Position numbers and translations under genes: made by a program
From: an uncultured Campylobacter sp.
GTDB lineage: Bacteria > Campylobacterota > Campylobacteria > Campylobacterales > Campylobacteraceae
Reading direction: 5' to 3'
Assembly: GCF_938045465.1 (NCBI RefSeq)
Contig: NZ_CALIBF010000194.1
Coordinates: 1-13,894 of the forward strand
DNA: 13,894 bases
The notes under the pieces: model-generated
Database searches by the model: none
What the model was told of the DNA's origin: nothing
What the model saw: the letters and a program-made list of their open reading frames with translations, nothing else
In this document: piece after piece, positions 1-6,116 of the stretch
Position numbering within the stretch: the stretch's first letter is position 1
Layout of the letters: each line of letters begins with the position of its first letter

Positions 1-1
1 G

Positions 2-418
2 ATAGATACGGACTTGCGCGCTACGACTATCGGCAAGAGATTCGAGCATCGGCAAGGGGATCCGCTACCTGATTTCTCGGAGGATAACTCCACGGGCGCT
101 CCGTATGAGCTAAACATAAAATTTGACTATATAAACCGCGAAAATGCGCCGAAGATCGTGCTGAAAAACACTAAGCTAGAGCAAGAGCAAAGCGGGCGCG
201 TAGTATTTGAAAAGGATGAGCTAGAGGCGCCGATAGAGGTTGGCGAATACAGCGGCATCGCAAGCGCATCGGTAACAATCCCGAGTATCGACTCCATCCA
301 CGTAAGGCATAAGCTAAGCACTGAAATATGTGTGCCTGATGGCTCCTGCACTAGCTTCGTGCACTACTTCTCGCCGCGCAAAAGCGCACAGGTTACGGCG
401 GTGCTTAGGGCTTTTTAG
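2..418 (+). CDS. Unrecognised protein, C-terminal part (5' end cut by window edge)
   Basis: I do not recognise this protein. The frame is open from the left edge (codons begin at base 2) to a TAG at 416-418, giving at least 138 residues. A TTG at 14 could be read as a start, but no ribosome binding site is visible before it, so a longer gene truncated by the window is the better reading. The visible part is hydrophilic, has no membrane segment and alternates charged and beta-prone stretches. Counting from that TTG, it carries two close cysteines (106 and 112, in EICVPDGSC) that could form a disulfide or bind a metal. The composition is that of a normal coding region (few AATT words), in contrast to the following DNA. 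It is convergent with the next gene. Existence as a gene is fairly likely; function is unknown. Confidence 0.6.
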   Translation: MDTDLRATTIGKRFEHRQGDPLPDFSEDNSTGAPYELNIKFDYINRENAPKIVLKNTKLEQEQSGRVVFEKDELEAPIEVGEYSGIASASVTIPSIDSIHVRHKLSTEICVPDGSCTSFVHYFSPRKSAQVTAVLRAF

Positions 419-693
419 CCGCGAGAAATTCGGCGTGAAATTTTAAAACATAAAATTTACGGCGGCATGGGTTAATTTGGCGGAATAAACGAGTAGATTA
501 TCGATGCCCGTAACGTGATAGTATGCTTTATTCGCGTGGCGGAATTTTGTAGCTTGCCGTATTTGTACGAAACGAAATTTCAAAATTTTGTGGCGCATAA
601 AATTTATAGCACGGTGTGAAATTCTAATATGTAAAATTTAAGGCAGCGGAATGACAAAAATTACGCGCTGTGTATTTTTGCGGTGGAGTAGCG
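419..693. other. Convergent intergenic gap with AAATTT/GCGG word repeats
   Basis: This gap lies between two convergent genes. No supported gene, RNA or clear G+C-rich terminator stem is seen. It holds repeated AATT-centred words (AAATTTTA, GGAATTTTG, AAAATTTA) separated by GGCG/GCGG-type words. A weak AT hairpin, AAATTTTA (438-445) against TAAAATTT (451-458), could serve as an inefficient terminator for either strand. Two segments, 435-466 and 616-647, are imperfect direct copies. Confidence 0.6.
435..647. repeat. Imperfect 32-bp direct repeat (435-466 and 616-647)
   Basis: Aligned without gaps, 26 of 32 positions match between the two copies, which lie 181 bases apart. Both copies have the shape GTGAAATT...TAAAATTTA.GGC, that is, two AATT words flanked by G+C-rich ends. 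They look like degenerate members of the word array that fills the non-coding DNA here; no transposase or known repeat family is recognised. Confidence 0.5.
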
Positions 694-1407
694 CTATTTC
701 TTACGACGCTTGCGCCACGATGAGAGTTTTTGCATGTAAGTAGAGCAAACCAGATACGAACACACGAATGCGAGCACTAAACAAGAAAAGAAATAATCCC
801 TAAAGCCTAAAATATCGCAAATATAAAGCAATGCTGCAAGCGCGATGATAAAAACGGCGGTAAAAAACATAAGGAATATAGCAAAGTAGGTGCACGTCAA
901 AAATATCCGTGTCAAACGAGGTGCGCGCCTTTCAATAGTGCGGACGATCGTATAAACGTATGCCAGAATTATCATCGCAACAAACGCAAGCCCCGCGCAA
1001 GTGTAGAAAAAATCGCTCAGGTTTGGGAATGCGTCTTTTGCGAACGCAAAATATATCGCATAAAATACCGTCGTGGCGAAAAAGATCAGACCGAATGTAA
1101 TCAAAATGTCCCAAGCTAAAGATAGCGTGCGTTTTGCGGCATCCAGCGAGCTCAACGCAAAATCGCGGGCATATTCCAAAGGCGTTCTGCGGCGCTCGAC
1201 TTCCAAGGCGACGAGGCTGCCTAGATATCCTTGGTTGCAGTATTTTACGCGCACCAAATCGCCCTGCTTAAACGAGAACGCCCTGCAACGCATGCGAAAA
1301 CGAACGCCGCCGATCTCAAAAAGCATGAGCGTCTCGATCTCCTGCCTAAGGACGCGGACGTGCAAGTTTTCTATCCTGCCTTCGATACAGGGCTGCTTAT
1401 TTCGCAT
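694..1407 (-). CDS. Unknown four-helix membrane protein with N-terminal beta domain
   Basis: I do not recognise a named family. The 237-residue product has two parts. Residues ~7-72 form short alternating strands (for example TLMLFEIGGVRFRMR and GDLVRVKYCNQGYLGSLVALEV), a pattern resembling a small OB/SH3-like beta barrel; this is inference only. Residues ~100-225 hold four hydrophobic helices (about 100-122, 133-156, 168-197, 203-224), and the protein ends in a basic tail WRKRRKK. There is no signal peptide ahead of the beta domain, so that domain probably sits in the cytoplasm. The ATG start is supported by GGAGG (1411-1415) only 3 bases upstream, a short spacing. The gene stands alone, convergent to the left-edge gene and followed upstream by a long gap. 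NfeD-like proteins also pair an OB fold with membrane helices, but there the OB domain is C-terminal, so I do not assign that. Confidence 0.75.
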   Translation of the reverse strand: MRNKQPCIEGRIENLHVRVLRQEIETLMLFEIGGVRFRMRCRAFSFKQGDLVRVKYCNQGYLGSLVALEVERRRTPLEYARDFALSSLDAAKRTLSLAWDILITFGLIFFATTVFYAIYFAFAKDAFPNLSDFFYTCAGLAFVAMIILAYVYTIVRTIERRAPRLTRIFLTCTYFAIFLMFFTAVFIIALAALLYICDILGFRDYFFSCLVLAFVCSYLVCSTYMQKLSSWRKRRKK

Positions 1408-1620
1408 AATCCTCCAAAATTAAGTTTAAATTTCGCGCCGCTTACTAGGCGCTTGTTTGCTCGGCGCTAGAAAAACCCGCTCATCTTGCTTGCAAGGCTC
1501 TGCGGCGCGACGGAATTCTACGCGACAAAATTCCGCGGCTCCTAATTCCGCGCGGAAACCGCTACGCTTGCCGCCTAAATAAAACCGCGAAATTTTAAGC
1601 GGGTTTGGTTTTGGGTTTTC

Positions 1621-1656
1621 ATTAAATTCCGCCGCGCCTATCGGCGGCAAATTTAA
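1621..1656. repeat. Inverted repeat, ATTAAATT-CCGCCG stem
   Basis: Left arm ATTAAATT+CCGCCG (1621-1634) faces right arm CGGCGG+C+AAATTTAAT (1642-1656). The six G+C pairs form the inner stem around a loop of about 7 bases, and the AT halves pair outside with a small bulge. The structure is equally possible on both strands. It could be a hairpin or a decayed word pair from the local repeat array; no function can be assigned. Confidence 0.45.
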
Positions 1657-1867
1657 TACGGTTAGCTTTACGAGCGCGGTTCGTGCCACGTACTAAAACA
1701 GCGTATTCAAATTTAAGATCATAAAAATTTAAAAATCGCCGGATATCAAATTTGTAAGCCGTAAATTTAAATATAGAGCTCAAATACTATCGCACGCAGA
1801 TACGAGCTATTGCGATTTTTAGTTAAAATTTCACCCTTTAAATTTACGCGCAGTTTTTGCCGCGTAT

Positions 1868-1974
1868 AAATTTTAACGCGATTTTGGAAGTATTTCTTAG
1901 ACATATTTTGCCAGGCAAATTTAAGCGCAAATCCTGCGCGAGGCGACTCTGCTTGTGTAAAAATTTTAACGCGA
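1868..1974. repeat. 14-bp exact direct repeat AAATTTTAACGCGA (1868-1881, 1961-1974)
   Basis: Two identical copies of AAATTTTAACGCGA lie 93 bases apart in the long non-coding gap. The core is the same AATT word seen throughout the gaps, here with an identical G+C-rich flank, which suggests copying rather than only base composition. Confidence 0.5.
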
Positions 1975-2049
1975 GCCAAGCCGATTAAATTTCGCTGTGA
2001 AATTTAACGATGCTTTAGCGCTCAAGTCCCATTGTAGCTCTAGCGATAC

Positions 2050-2116
2050 AAATTTCAGCCGAAAGCCGCTGCTCCAAAAATCAAAATTTATTTAGCCCGC
2101 GTTTGAGCTGAAATTT
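2050..2116. repeat. 10-bp perfect inverted repeat downstream of ychF
   Basis: AAATTTCAGC (2050-2059) and GCTGAAATTT (2107-2116) are exact reverse complements separated by 47 bases. The pair lies 54-120 bases past the ychF stop on the minus strand, so it could form a long-loop stem at the end of the operon transcript. The loop is long and no T run follows, so terminator activity is doubtful. Confidence 0.35.
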
Positions 2117-2169
2117 TACAAAATTTTAAAGCCATCGCAGGCCAAATTTCAACGCGCCTAAAAACAAAT

Positions 2170-3273
2170 TTAAACGTTAAATCTAAAATGCATCACGTCG
2201 CCGTCTTGCACGACGTAGTCCTTGCCCTCAAGGCGCATCTTGCCCGCTTCTTTCGCCCTGCTCTCGCCGCCGCATGCGATAAAATCATCAAATCCGATCA
2301 CCTCGGCTCTGATAAATCCGCGCTCAAAGTCGTTGTGGATAACGCTCGCGGCCTTCGGAGCCTTCCAGCCCTTCGTGATCGTCCATGCGCGCACCTCCAT
2401 CTCGCCTGCGGTAAAGTAGCTGATGAGGCTGAGCTTCGCAAATGAGCGCTTGATGATTAGCTCCAGCCCGCTTTGCTGCGAGCCCAGGCTCTGCAGCATC
2501 TCGTGCGTCTCCTCGTCGCTTAGCCCTATGAGCTCCTCTTCGATCTTGGCGCAGAGCTTGATCACCTCGGCGCCGCGAGCACTCGCGTATTCTCTTACGC
2601 GCGCGACATATTCGTTATCCTGCGCGATGCCGTCCTCGTCCACATTGGCGCCGTAGATTACATCTTTGGCGCTAAGCAGGCGCAGCTCGCGATTTAAAGC
2701 GATGTAGTTTTCATCCTCTTTGAGCGCGAAATTTGAAGCGGGCTTGCCGTCGTTTAGATGCGCTAAAAGCTCGTTTGCTACGGCTAGCGCCTCTTTAGCA
2801 CCCTTTTGGTTTGCTTTGGCTTCCTTGCCGAGACGCTCGATCTTGCGTCCAAGCTGCTCGATATCTGCTAAAATCAGCTCGGTTTCGATGATCTCGATGT
2901 CGCGGATAGGATCGACGCAGCCTTCGACGTGAGTTATGTCGCCGCTTTCGAAGCAGCGCACGATATGAAGGATGATCTCGCACTCGCGGATATTTGAAAG
3001 AAATTTATTCCCCAGCCCCTCGCCTTTACTCGCTCCGCGCACGAGGCCCGCGATATCTACAAACTCGATGGTCGAATGCACGATGCGACCGGGCTTAACG
3101 ATCTGCGCTAGCTTGCCAAGCCTGGCATCGGGCACGGGCACGACCGCTTTATTGGACTCGATCGTGCAGAATGGATAATTCTGCGCCTGCGCGTTTTGCG
3201 CGCCGCTAAGAGCGTTAAAAGTGGTGGATTTACCGACGTTCGGAAGCCCTACGATCCCTACTGACAGCCCCAT
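2170..3273 (-). CDS. ychF: YchF/OLA1-family ribosome-associated P-loop ATPase
   Basis: YchF is an Obg-related cytoplasmic P-loop protein that, in the characterised members, prefers ATP, binds ribosomes and affects translation and stress responses. The 367-residue length is typical. Visible are the P-loop GLPNVGKS (9-16), the G3 motif DIAGLV (73-78), the YchF-type G4 replacement NVDE (210-213) in place of NKxD, a helical coiled-coil insertion (~130-200), and a C-terminal TGS domain (~283-366) with NDFERGFIRAEV and the usual ending DVMHFRFNV. The ATG directly abuts the pepA stop (TAG-ATG), with AAGGA (3281-3285) inside the pepA end and 7 bases of spacing, so translation should be coupled. It is the last gene of the eight-gene unit. 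Assignment is firm. Confidence 0.97.
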   Translation of the reverse strand: MGLSVGIVGLPNVGKSTTFNALSGAQNAQAQNYPFCTIESNKAVVPVPDARLGKLAQIVKPGRIVHSTIEFVDIAGLVRGASKGEGLGNKFLSNIRECEIILHIVRCFESGDITHVEGCVDPIRDIEIIETELILADIEQLGRKIERLGKEAKANQKGAKEALAVANELLAHLNDGKPASNFALKEDENYIALNRELRLLSAKDVIYGANVDEDGIAQDNEYVARVREYASARGAEVIKLCAKIEEELIGLSDEETHEMLQSLGSQQSGLELIIKRSFAKLSLISYFTAGEMEVRAWTITKGWKAPKAASVIHNDFERGFIRAEVIGFDDFIACGGESRAKEAGKMRLEGKDYVVQDGDVMHFRFNV

Positions 3274-4734
3274 CTACGCGTCCTTCAGCTCTTTGGCTAG
3301 AGCCTGCAAGAAATATAAGTTTGCTCTCACGCCCGCGCCAGTCGCGCCCACTGCGTAATAGCCCCACGCCTTTTCCAGATACGCAGGCCCCGCGATATCA
3401 AGGTGCAGCCACTTGTCTTTATACTCGTCTTTGATAAATTTATCCAAAAATAGTCCCGCGGTTATCGCGCCGCCGTATCTGCTGGAAGCGCAGTTGGAGA
3501 CGTCTGCGATACTGCTTTTAATTAGCTCGCGCAGATAATCGTTAAATTCCAAAATGCTAAATAGCTCGCCGCTACAATCGCTAAAATCTTTAAATTTACG
3601 CTTTAGCTCCTCGCTGTTTCCCATGATGCCGCTAGTGTATTCGCCCAGGCCCACGACGCAAGCGCCGGTAAGCGTCGCCATATCGATTAGCAGATCAGGC
3701 TCAAGATCCTGCGCGTAGCTTAGGCAGTCGGCAAGCACGAGCCGCCCCTCCGCATCGGTGTTTCGCACCTCTATGCTTACGCCGCTGCGGCTAAGCAGCA
3801 CGTCGTCGGGTTTATACGAATCGCCGCCGATCATATTTTCAGTAGCGCCGATAACCGCATGTATCTCAAACGGTAGCTCAAGCTCGGCAGTGCCTTTGAT
3901 GATACCCATTGCAGCGAGCGCGCCGCTTTTATCGCTTTTCATCGTAAGCATATAATCGGCAGGCTTGAGGCTTAGCCCGCCGCTGTCGTAAGTAAGCCCT
4001 TTGCCGACGAAAACGACGCGCTTTAGGCAGCGCTGCGGCTTATAGATCAGATGAATTAAGCGCGGCGGATGAGCGCTGGAGCGATTGACCGCCAAAAACG
4101 CATTCATATTCTGCTCGCGCAAAAAGTCCTCGTCGTAAATTTTAACGCTCACGTCGTCGTAGTTAGACGCTAAAATTTCAGCCTCGCTCGCCATCTTTTC
4201 GGGCGTGTAAATTTCGGGGATCTCATTGACGCCGTCGCGCGCGAAATTTGCGGCATTTGCCATCACGGTGCCCTGCTGCACGCCGTAGTTCATCTTTTGC
4301 ACGTCGGGGCTACTGCCGCCGTACTCCTGCGTCGAGATTAAAATTTCATTCAAGCTGGAGCTTTTCTTGTCGCTTTTGTATTTGTTAAACTCATAGCCGC
4401 CCAAAAGCACGCCCTCGACCATCGCCATCGTGCTTCTGCGGTCGCATCCGCATTTATAAAAGGCGATTTTGAAATTTTTAATCGCGTAGCCCTTAAGCGC
4501 GTTGTATGCGCTCGCAAGCGCCGCTCGCAACCTATCGAAGCTAAGCTCCTTAACGCCGACGTACAGCCGTCCGCTCTCGGCAAGCAGTAGATTGCCCTCG
4601 CCTTTGTAATTAAAAAGCGCAAACTTATCCGTGTCTTTAATAAATTCGTGATTTAAATTTTTATCCACAACTAAAATAACTTCAAAATCCGCCTCTATCT
4701 CGTTAATTTTACGATCTAGCAGTTTTACTTTCAT
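3274..4734 (-). CDS. pepA: Leucyl aminopeptidase, M17 family
   Basis: PepA is a cytoplasmic, two-metal, normally hexameric aminopeptidase that removes N-terminal residues during peptide turnover. The 486-residue length is typical. The N-terminal macrodomain-like part (~1-165) is divergent, as usual. The C-terminal catalytic domain holds the M17 signature NTDAEGRLVLAD (325-336). By family alignment from memory, the metal ligands are Lys245, Asp250, Asp268, Asp327 and Glu329, and the catalytic residues are Lys257 and Arg331; all are present. The ATG lies inside the end of dedA (26-base overlap), with AAGGA (4740-4744) 5 bases before it. Some PepA proteins (E. coli) also act in Xer recombination as DNA-binding factors; nothing here tests that. 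Catalytic assignment is firm. Confidence 0.96.
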   Translation of the reverse strand: MKVKLLDRKINEIEADFEVILVVDKNLNHEFIKDTDKFALFNYKGEGNLLLAESGRLYVGVKELSFDRLRAALASAYNALKGYAIKNFKIAFYKCGCDRRSTMAMVEGVLLGGYEFNKYKSDKKSSSLNEILISTQEYGGSSPDVQKMNYGVQQGTVMANAANFARDGVNEIPEIYTPEKMASEAEILASNYDDVSVKIYDEDFLREQNMNAFLAVNRSSAHPPRLIHLIYKPQRCLKRVVFVGKGLTYDSGGLSLKPADYMLTMKSDKSGALAAMGIIKGTAELELPFEIHAVIGATENMIGGDSYKPDDVLLSRSGVSIEVRNTDAEGRLVLADCLSYAQDLEPDLLIDMATLTGACVVGLGEYTSGIMGNSEELKRKFKDFSDCSGELFSILEFNDYLRELIKSSIADVSNCASSRYGGAITAGLFLDKFIKDEYKDKWLHLDIAGPAYLEKAWGYYAVGATGAGVRANLYFLQALAKELKDA

Positions 4735-5326
4735 CTCGTTCCTTTCGTGAGTTCATAAAGTGATTTTCCATACGTTTAAATAACCTAAAAAATAGATATA
4801 AAATTCCGCCTATGATAGGTATCGCAAAATACCAGTGTTGCTCGATTAGCCGCAGCCCGCTCCAGATCTCCTCGCCAAAATACCACGCCAAAACCATCGT
4901 TGCGCCTGACCAGCACCAAGCGCTAAAAAGATTGATAATCGCAAATTTCTTTGCGCTGTAGCGAGTGATGCCGATACTCATCGGGATGATGACGCGGAAG
5001 CCATACATATAGCGCTGCATTAAAATTATCGGCCAGCCGTAGCGTTGCAAAAGTAGGTGCGCGATCGCAAATTTCCGGCGCTGTGCCGCGAGCTTTTTAC
5101 TGATATATTTTTTATTGTAGCGACCGATATAAAAATAAAACTGATCGCCGCAAAATGCCCCAAGACCCGCGACAAAGATACCTAGCGGCAAATTTATGTG
5201 CCCCTCGTGCGCCATTATGCCGCCTAAAATCAGTGCGATTTCGCCTTCTAAAATACACCAAACAAAAAGCACGATATAGGCGTATTGGTGGTATTCTTGT
5301 AATAAATTTTTAAGTAGCTCTTCCAA
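4709..5326 (-). CDS. DedA-family (SNARE-associated/VTT) membrane protein
   Basis: DedA proteins are polytopic inner-membrane proteins; some members recycle undecaprenyl phosphate or move phospholipids across the membrane, and the substrate here cannot be read from sequence. The family pattern is visible: ILEGEIALILGG near the N-terminus, GAFCGDQFYFYIGR, and QRYMYGFRVIIPMSIGITRYS in the amphipathic re-entrant region, followed by further hydrophobic helices and a charged tail. The frame is open up to a TTG at 5347 inside apt, but that TTG has no ribosome binding site. The TTG at 5324-5326 has AGAGG 7 bases upstream, within the last apt codons, and starts 2 bases after the apt stop, so I choose it (205 residues). 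The 3' end overlaps pepA by 26 bases. Family is sure; start is likely. Confidence 0.9.
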   Translation of the reverse strand: MEELLKNLLQEYHQYAYIVLFVWCILEGEIALILGGIMAHEGHINLPLGIFVAGLGAFCGDQFYFYIGRYNKKYISKKLAAQRRKFAIAHLLLQRYGWPIILMQRYMYGFRVIIPMSIGITRYSAKKFAIINLFSAWCWSGATMVLAWYFGEEIWSGLRLIEQHWYFAIPIIGGILYLFFRLFKRMENHFMNSRKERDESKTARS

Positions 5327-5328
5327 AA

Positions 5329-5877
5329 TTACGCCTCTAAAACGCAATAAACGTTTGTGCGACGCGAAAACTCGCCTAGATCGTTTAACTCACGTAAATT
5401 TAGCAAAAAGCAGGCTTCAACGCACTTAGCCTGCGTCTGCGCGATGAGATCTAATGCCGCTCGTGCGGTGCCTCCGGTGGCGATAAGATCGTCGATTAGC
5501 AACACCTTGGCATCCTGCACGCCGGAGAATGCATCCACATGCATCTCGACCTGATCGAAGCCGTATTCAAGGCTGTATTTTTGCGAAATCGTGATATAAG
5601 GAAGCTTCTTTGGCTTTCTAATTGGCACAAAAGCAACCCTCAACCTCGCAGCAAGTGCCGCTGCAAAAATAAATCCGCGACTTTCTATGCCTACTATGTA
5701 ATCAAGTCCGTAATCGGCGTAGCGCTCGGCTAGATGATCAAGCAGGAAATTAAACGCCTCGCGATCGCCTACGAGCGTCGTGATATCGTAAAACAAAATA
5801 CCGGGCTTTGGGAAGTCGCGCACGGTGCGGATCGAGCGAAATAAATAGCTTTTTTGCTCGCTGCTTAGACTTTTCAT
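5329..5877 (-). CDS. apt: Adenine phosphoribosyltransferase
   Basis: Apt makes AMP and pyrophosphate from adenine and PRPP in purine salvage, as a cytoplasmic dimer. The 182-residue length is right. Visible features are the N-terminal IRTVRDFPKPGILFYDIT (16-33), the IVGIESRGFIFAAALA segment (61-76), the flexible-loop region PIRKPKKLPY (85-94), and the PRPP-binding loop VLLIDDLIATGGTA (125-138). The ATG shares a 4-base ATGA overlap with the stop of the small upstream gene and is preceded by AGAGG with about 6 bases of spacing. The end of the gene (LEA-stop) carries the ribosome binding site for dedA. Assignment is firm. Confidence 0.96.
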   Translation of the reverse strand: MKSLSSEQKSYLFRSIRTVRDFPKPGILFYDITTLVGDREAFNFLLDHLAERYADYGLDYIVGIESRGFIFAAALAARLRVAFVPIRKPKKLPYITISQKYSLEYGFDQVEMHVDAFSGVQDAKVLLIDDLIATGGTARAALDLIAQTQAKCVEACFLLNLRELNDLGEFSRRTNVYCVLEA

Positions 5878-6116
5878 AGCTTACCTCTTTTCAATCTTGC
5901 GTTTTGGATTTTTAAGCTGCAGTTTTCGCTCTCCTCATTTTGCAGGGCCTCAATGCCGAAGCGAAGGGCAGTTTTGAGCTTTTCGTTATCGCTTTTAAGC
6001 TTTGAAATTTTCTGCTCGCTTTTACGAAGAAGGGCGTAAATTTTAGAATTTTTTCGGATCGATAGAATAAGTAGTGCTGCAAAAAATAGCGCTAAAACGC
6101 CTAATGCTACGCTCAT
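5874..6116 (-). CDS. Small membrane-anchored coiled-coil protein
   Basis: No named family is recognised. The 80-residue product has one hydrophobic helix (about 2-20, VALGVLALFFAALLILSI) followed by a basic RKNSK stretch, so it should sit in the inner membrane with the rest in the cytoplasm. Residues ~26-78 form a charged heptad-like coiled coil (LLRKSEQKISKLKSDNEKLK and onwards). It is a real gene: it has GGAGG (6123-6127) six bases before the ATG, and ATGA overlaps on both sides with rpiB and apt. As I remember it, C. jejuni also has a small hypothetical gene between rpiB and apt, which supports conservation of position. The layout resembles FtsB/FtsL-like or other small scaffold proteins only in shape; I make no functional call. 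Confidence 0.85.
   Translation of the reverse strand: MSVALGVLALFFAALLILSIRKNSKIYALLRKSEQKISKLKSDNEKLKTALRFGIEALQNEESENCSLKIQNARLKRGKL

Larger units (their letters stand above)
1408..2169. other. 762-base gap, no supported gene, repeat-word rich
   Basis: No convincing gene, tRNA or ncRNA is seen. Minus-strand open frames at 1426-1689 (GTG start) and 1767-1979 (TTG start) lack ribosome binding sites and recognisable sequence. The left half (1430-1690) is G+C-rich with repeated AATTCCGCG/GGCGGAATT words, including the 12-bp palindrome TTCCGCGCGGAA (1546-1557) and an imperfect inverted repeat CTAGGCGC/GGCGCTAG (1445-1452, 1463-1470) in the leader of the 237-residue gene. The right half is AAATTT-rich. 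Any terminator for the ychF end of the large operon must lie here, but no classical G+C stem followed by a T run is obvious directly behind the ychF stop. Confidence 0.6.

Noticed and set aside
1426..1689. Minus-strand open frame of 87 residues with GTG start
   Set aside because: No ribosome binding site, no recognisable sequence, and the product follows the G+C-rich GGAATT word repeats of the gap.
1767..1979. Minus-strand open frame of 70 residues with TTG start
   Set aside because: No ribosome binding site; the repeated Lys-Ile-Tyr/Phe-Thr pieces arise from AAAATTTT words. Best seen as non-coding.
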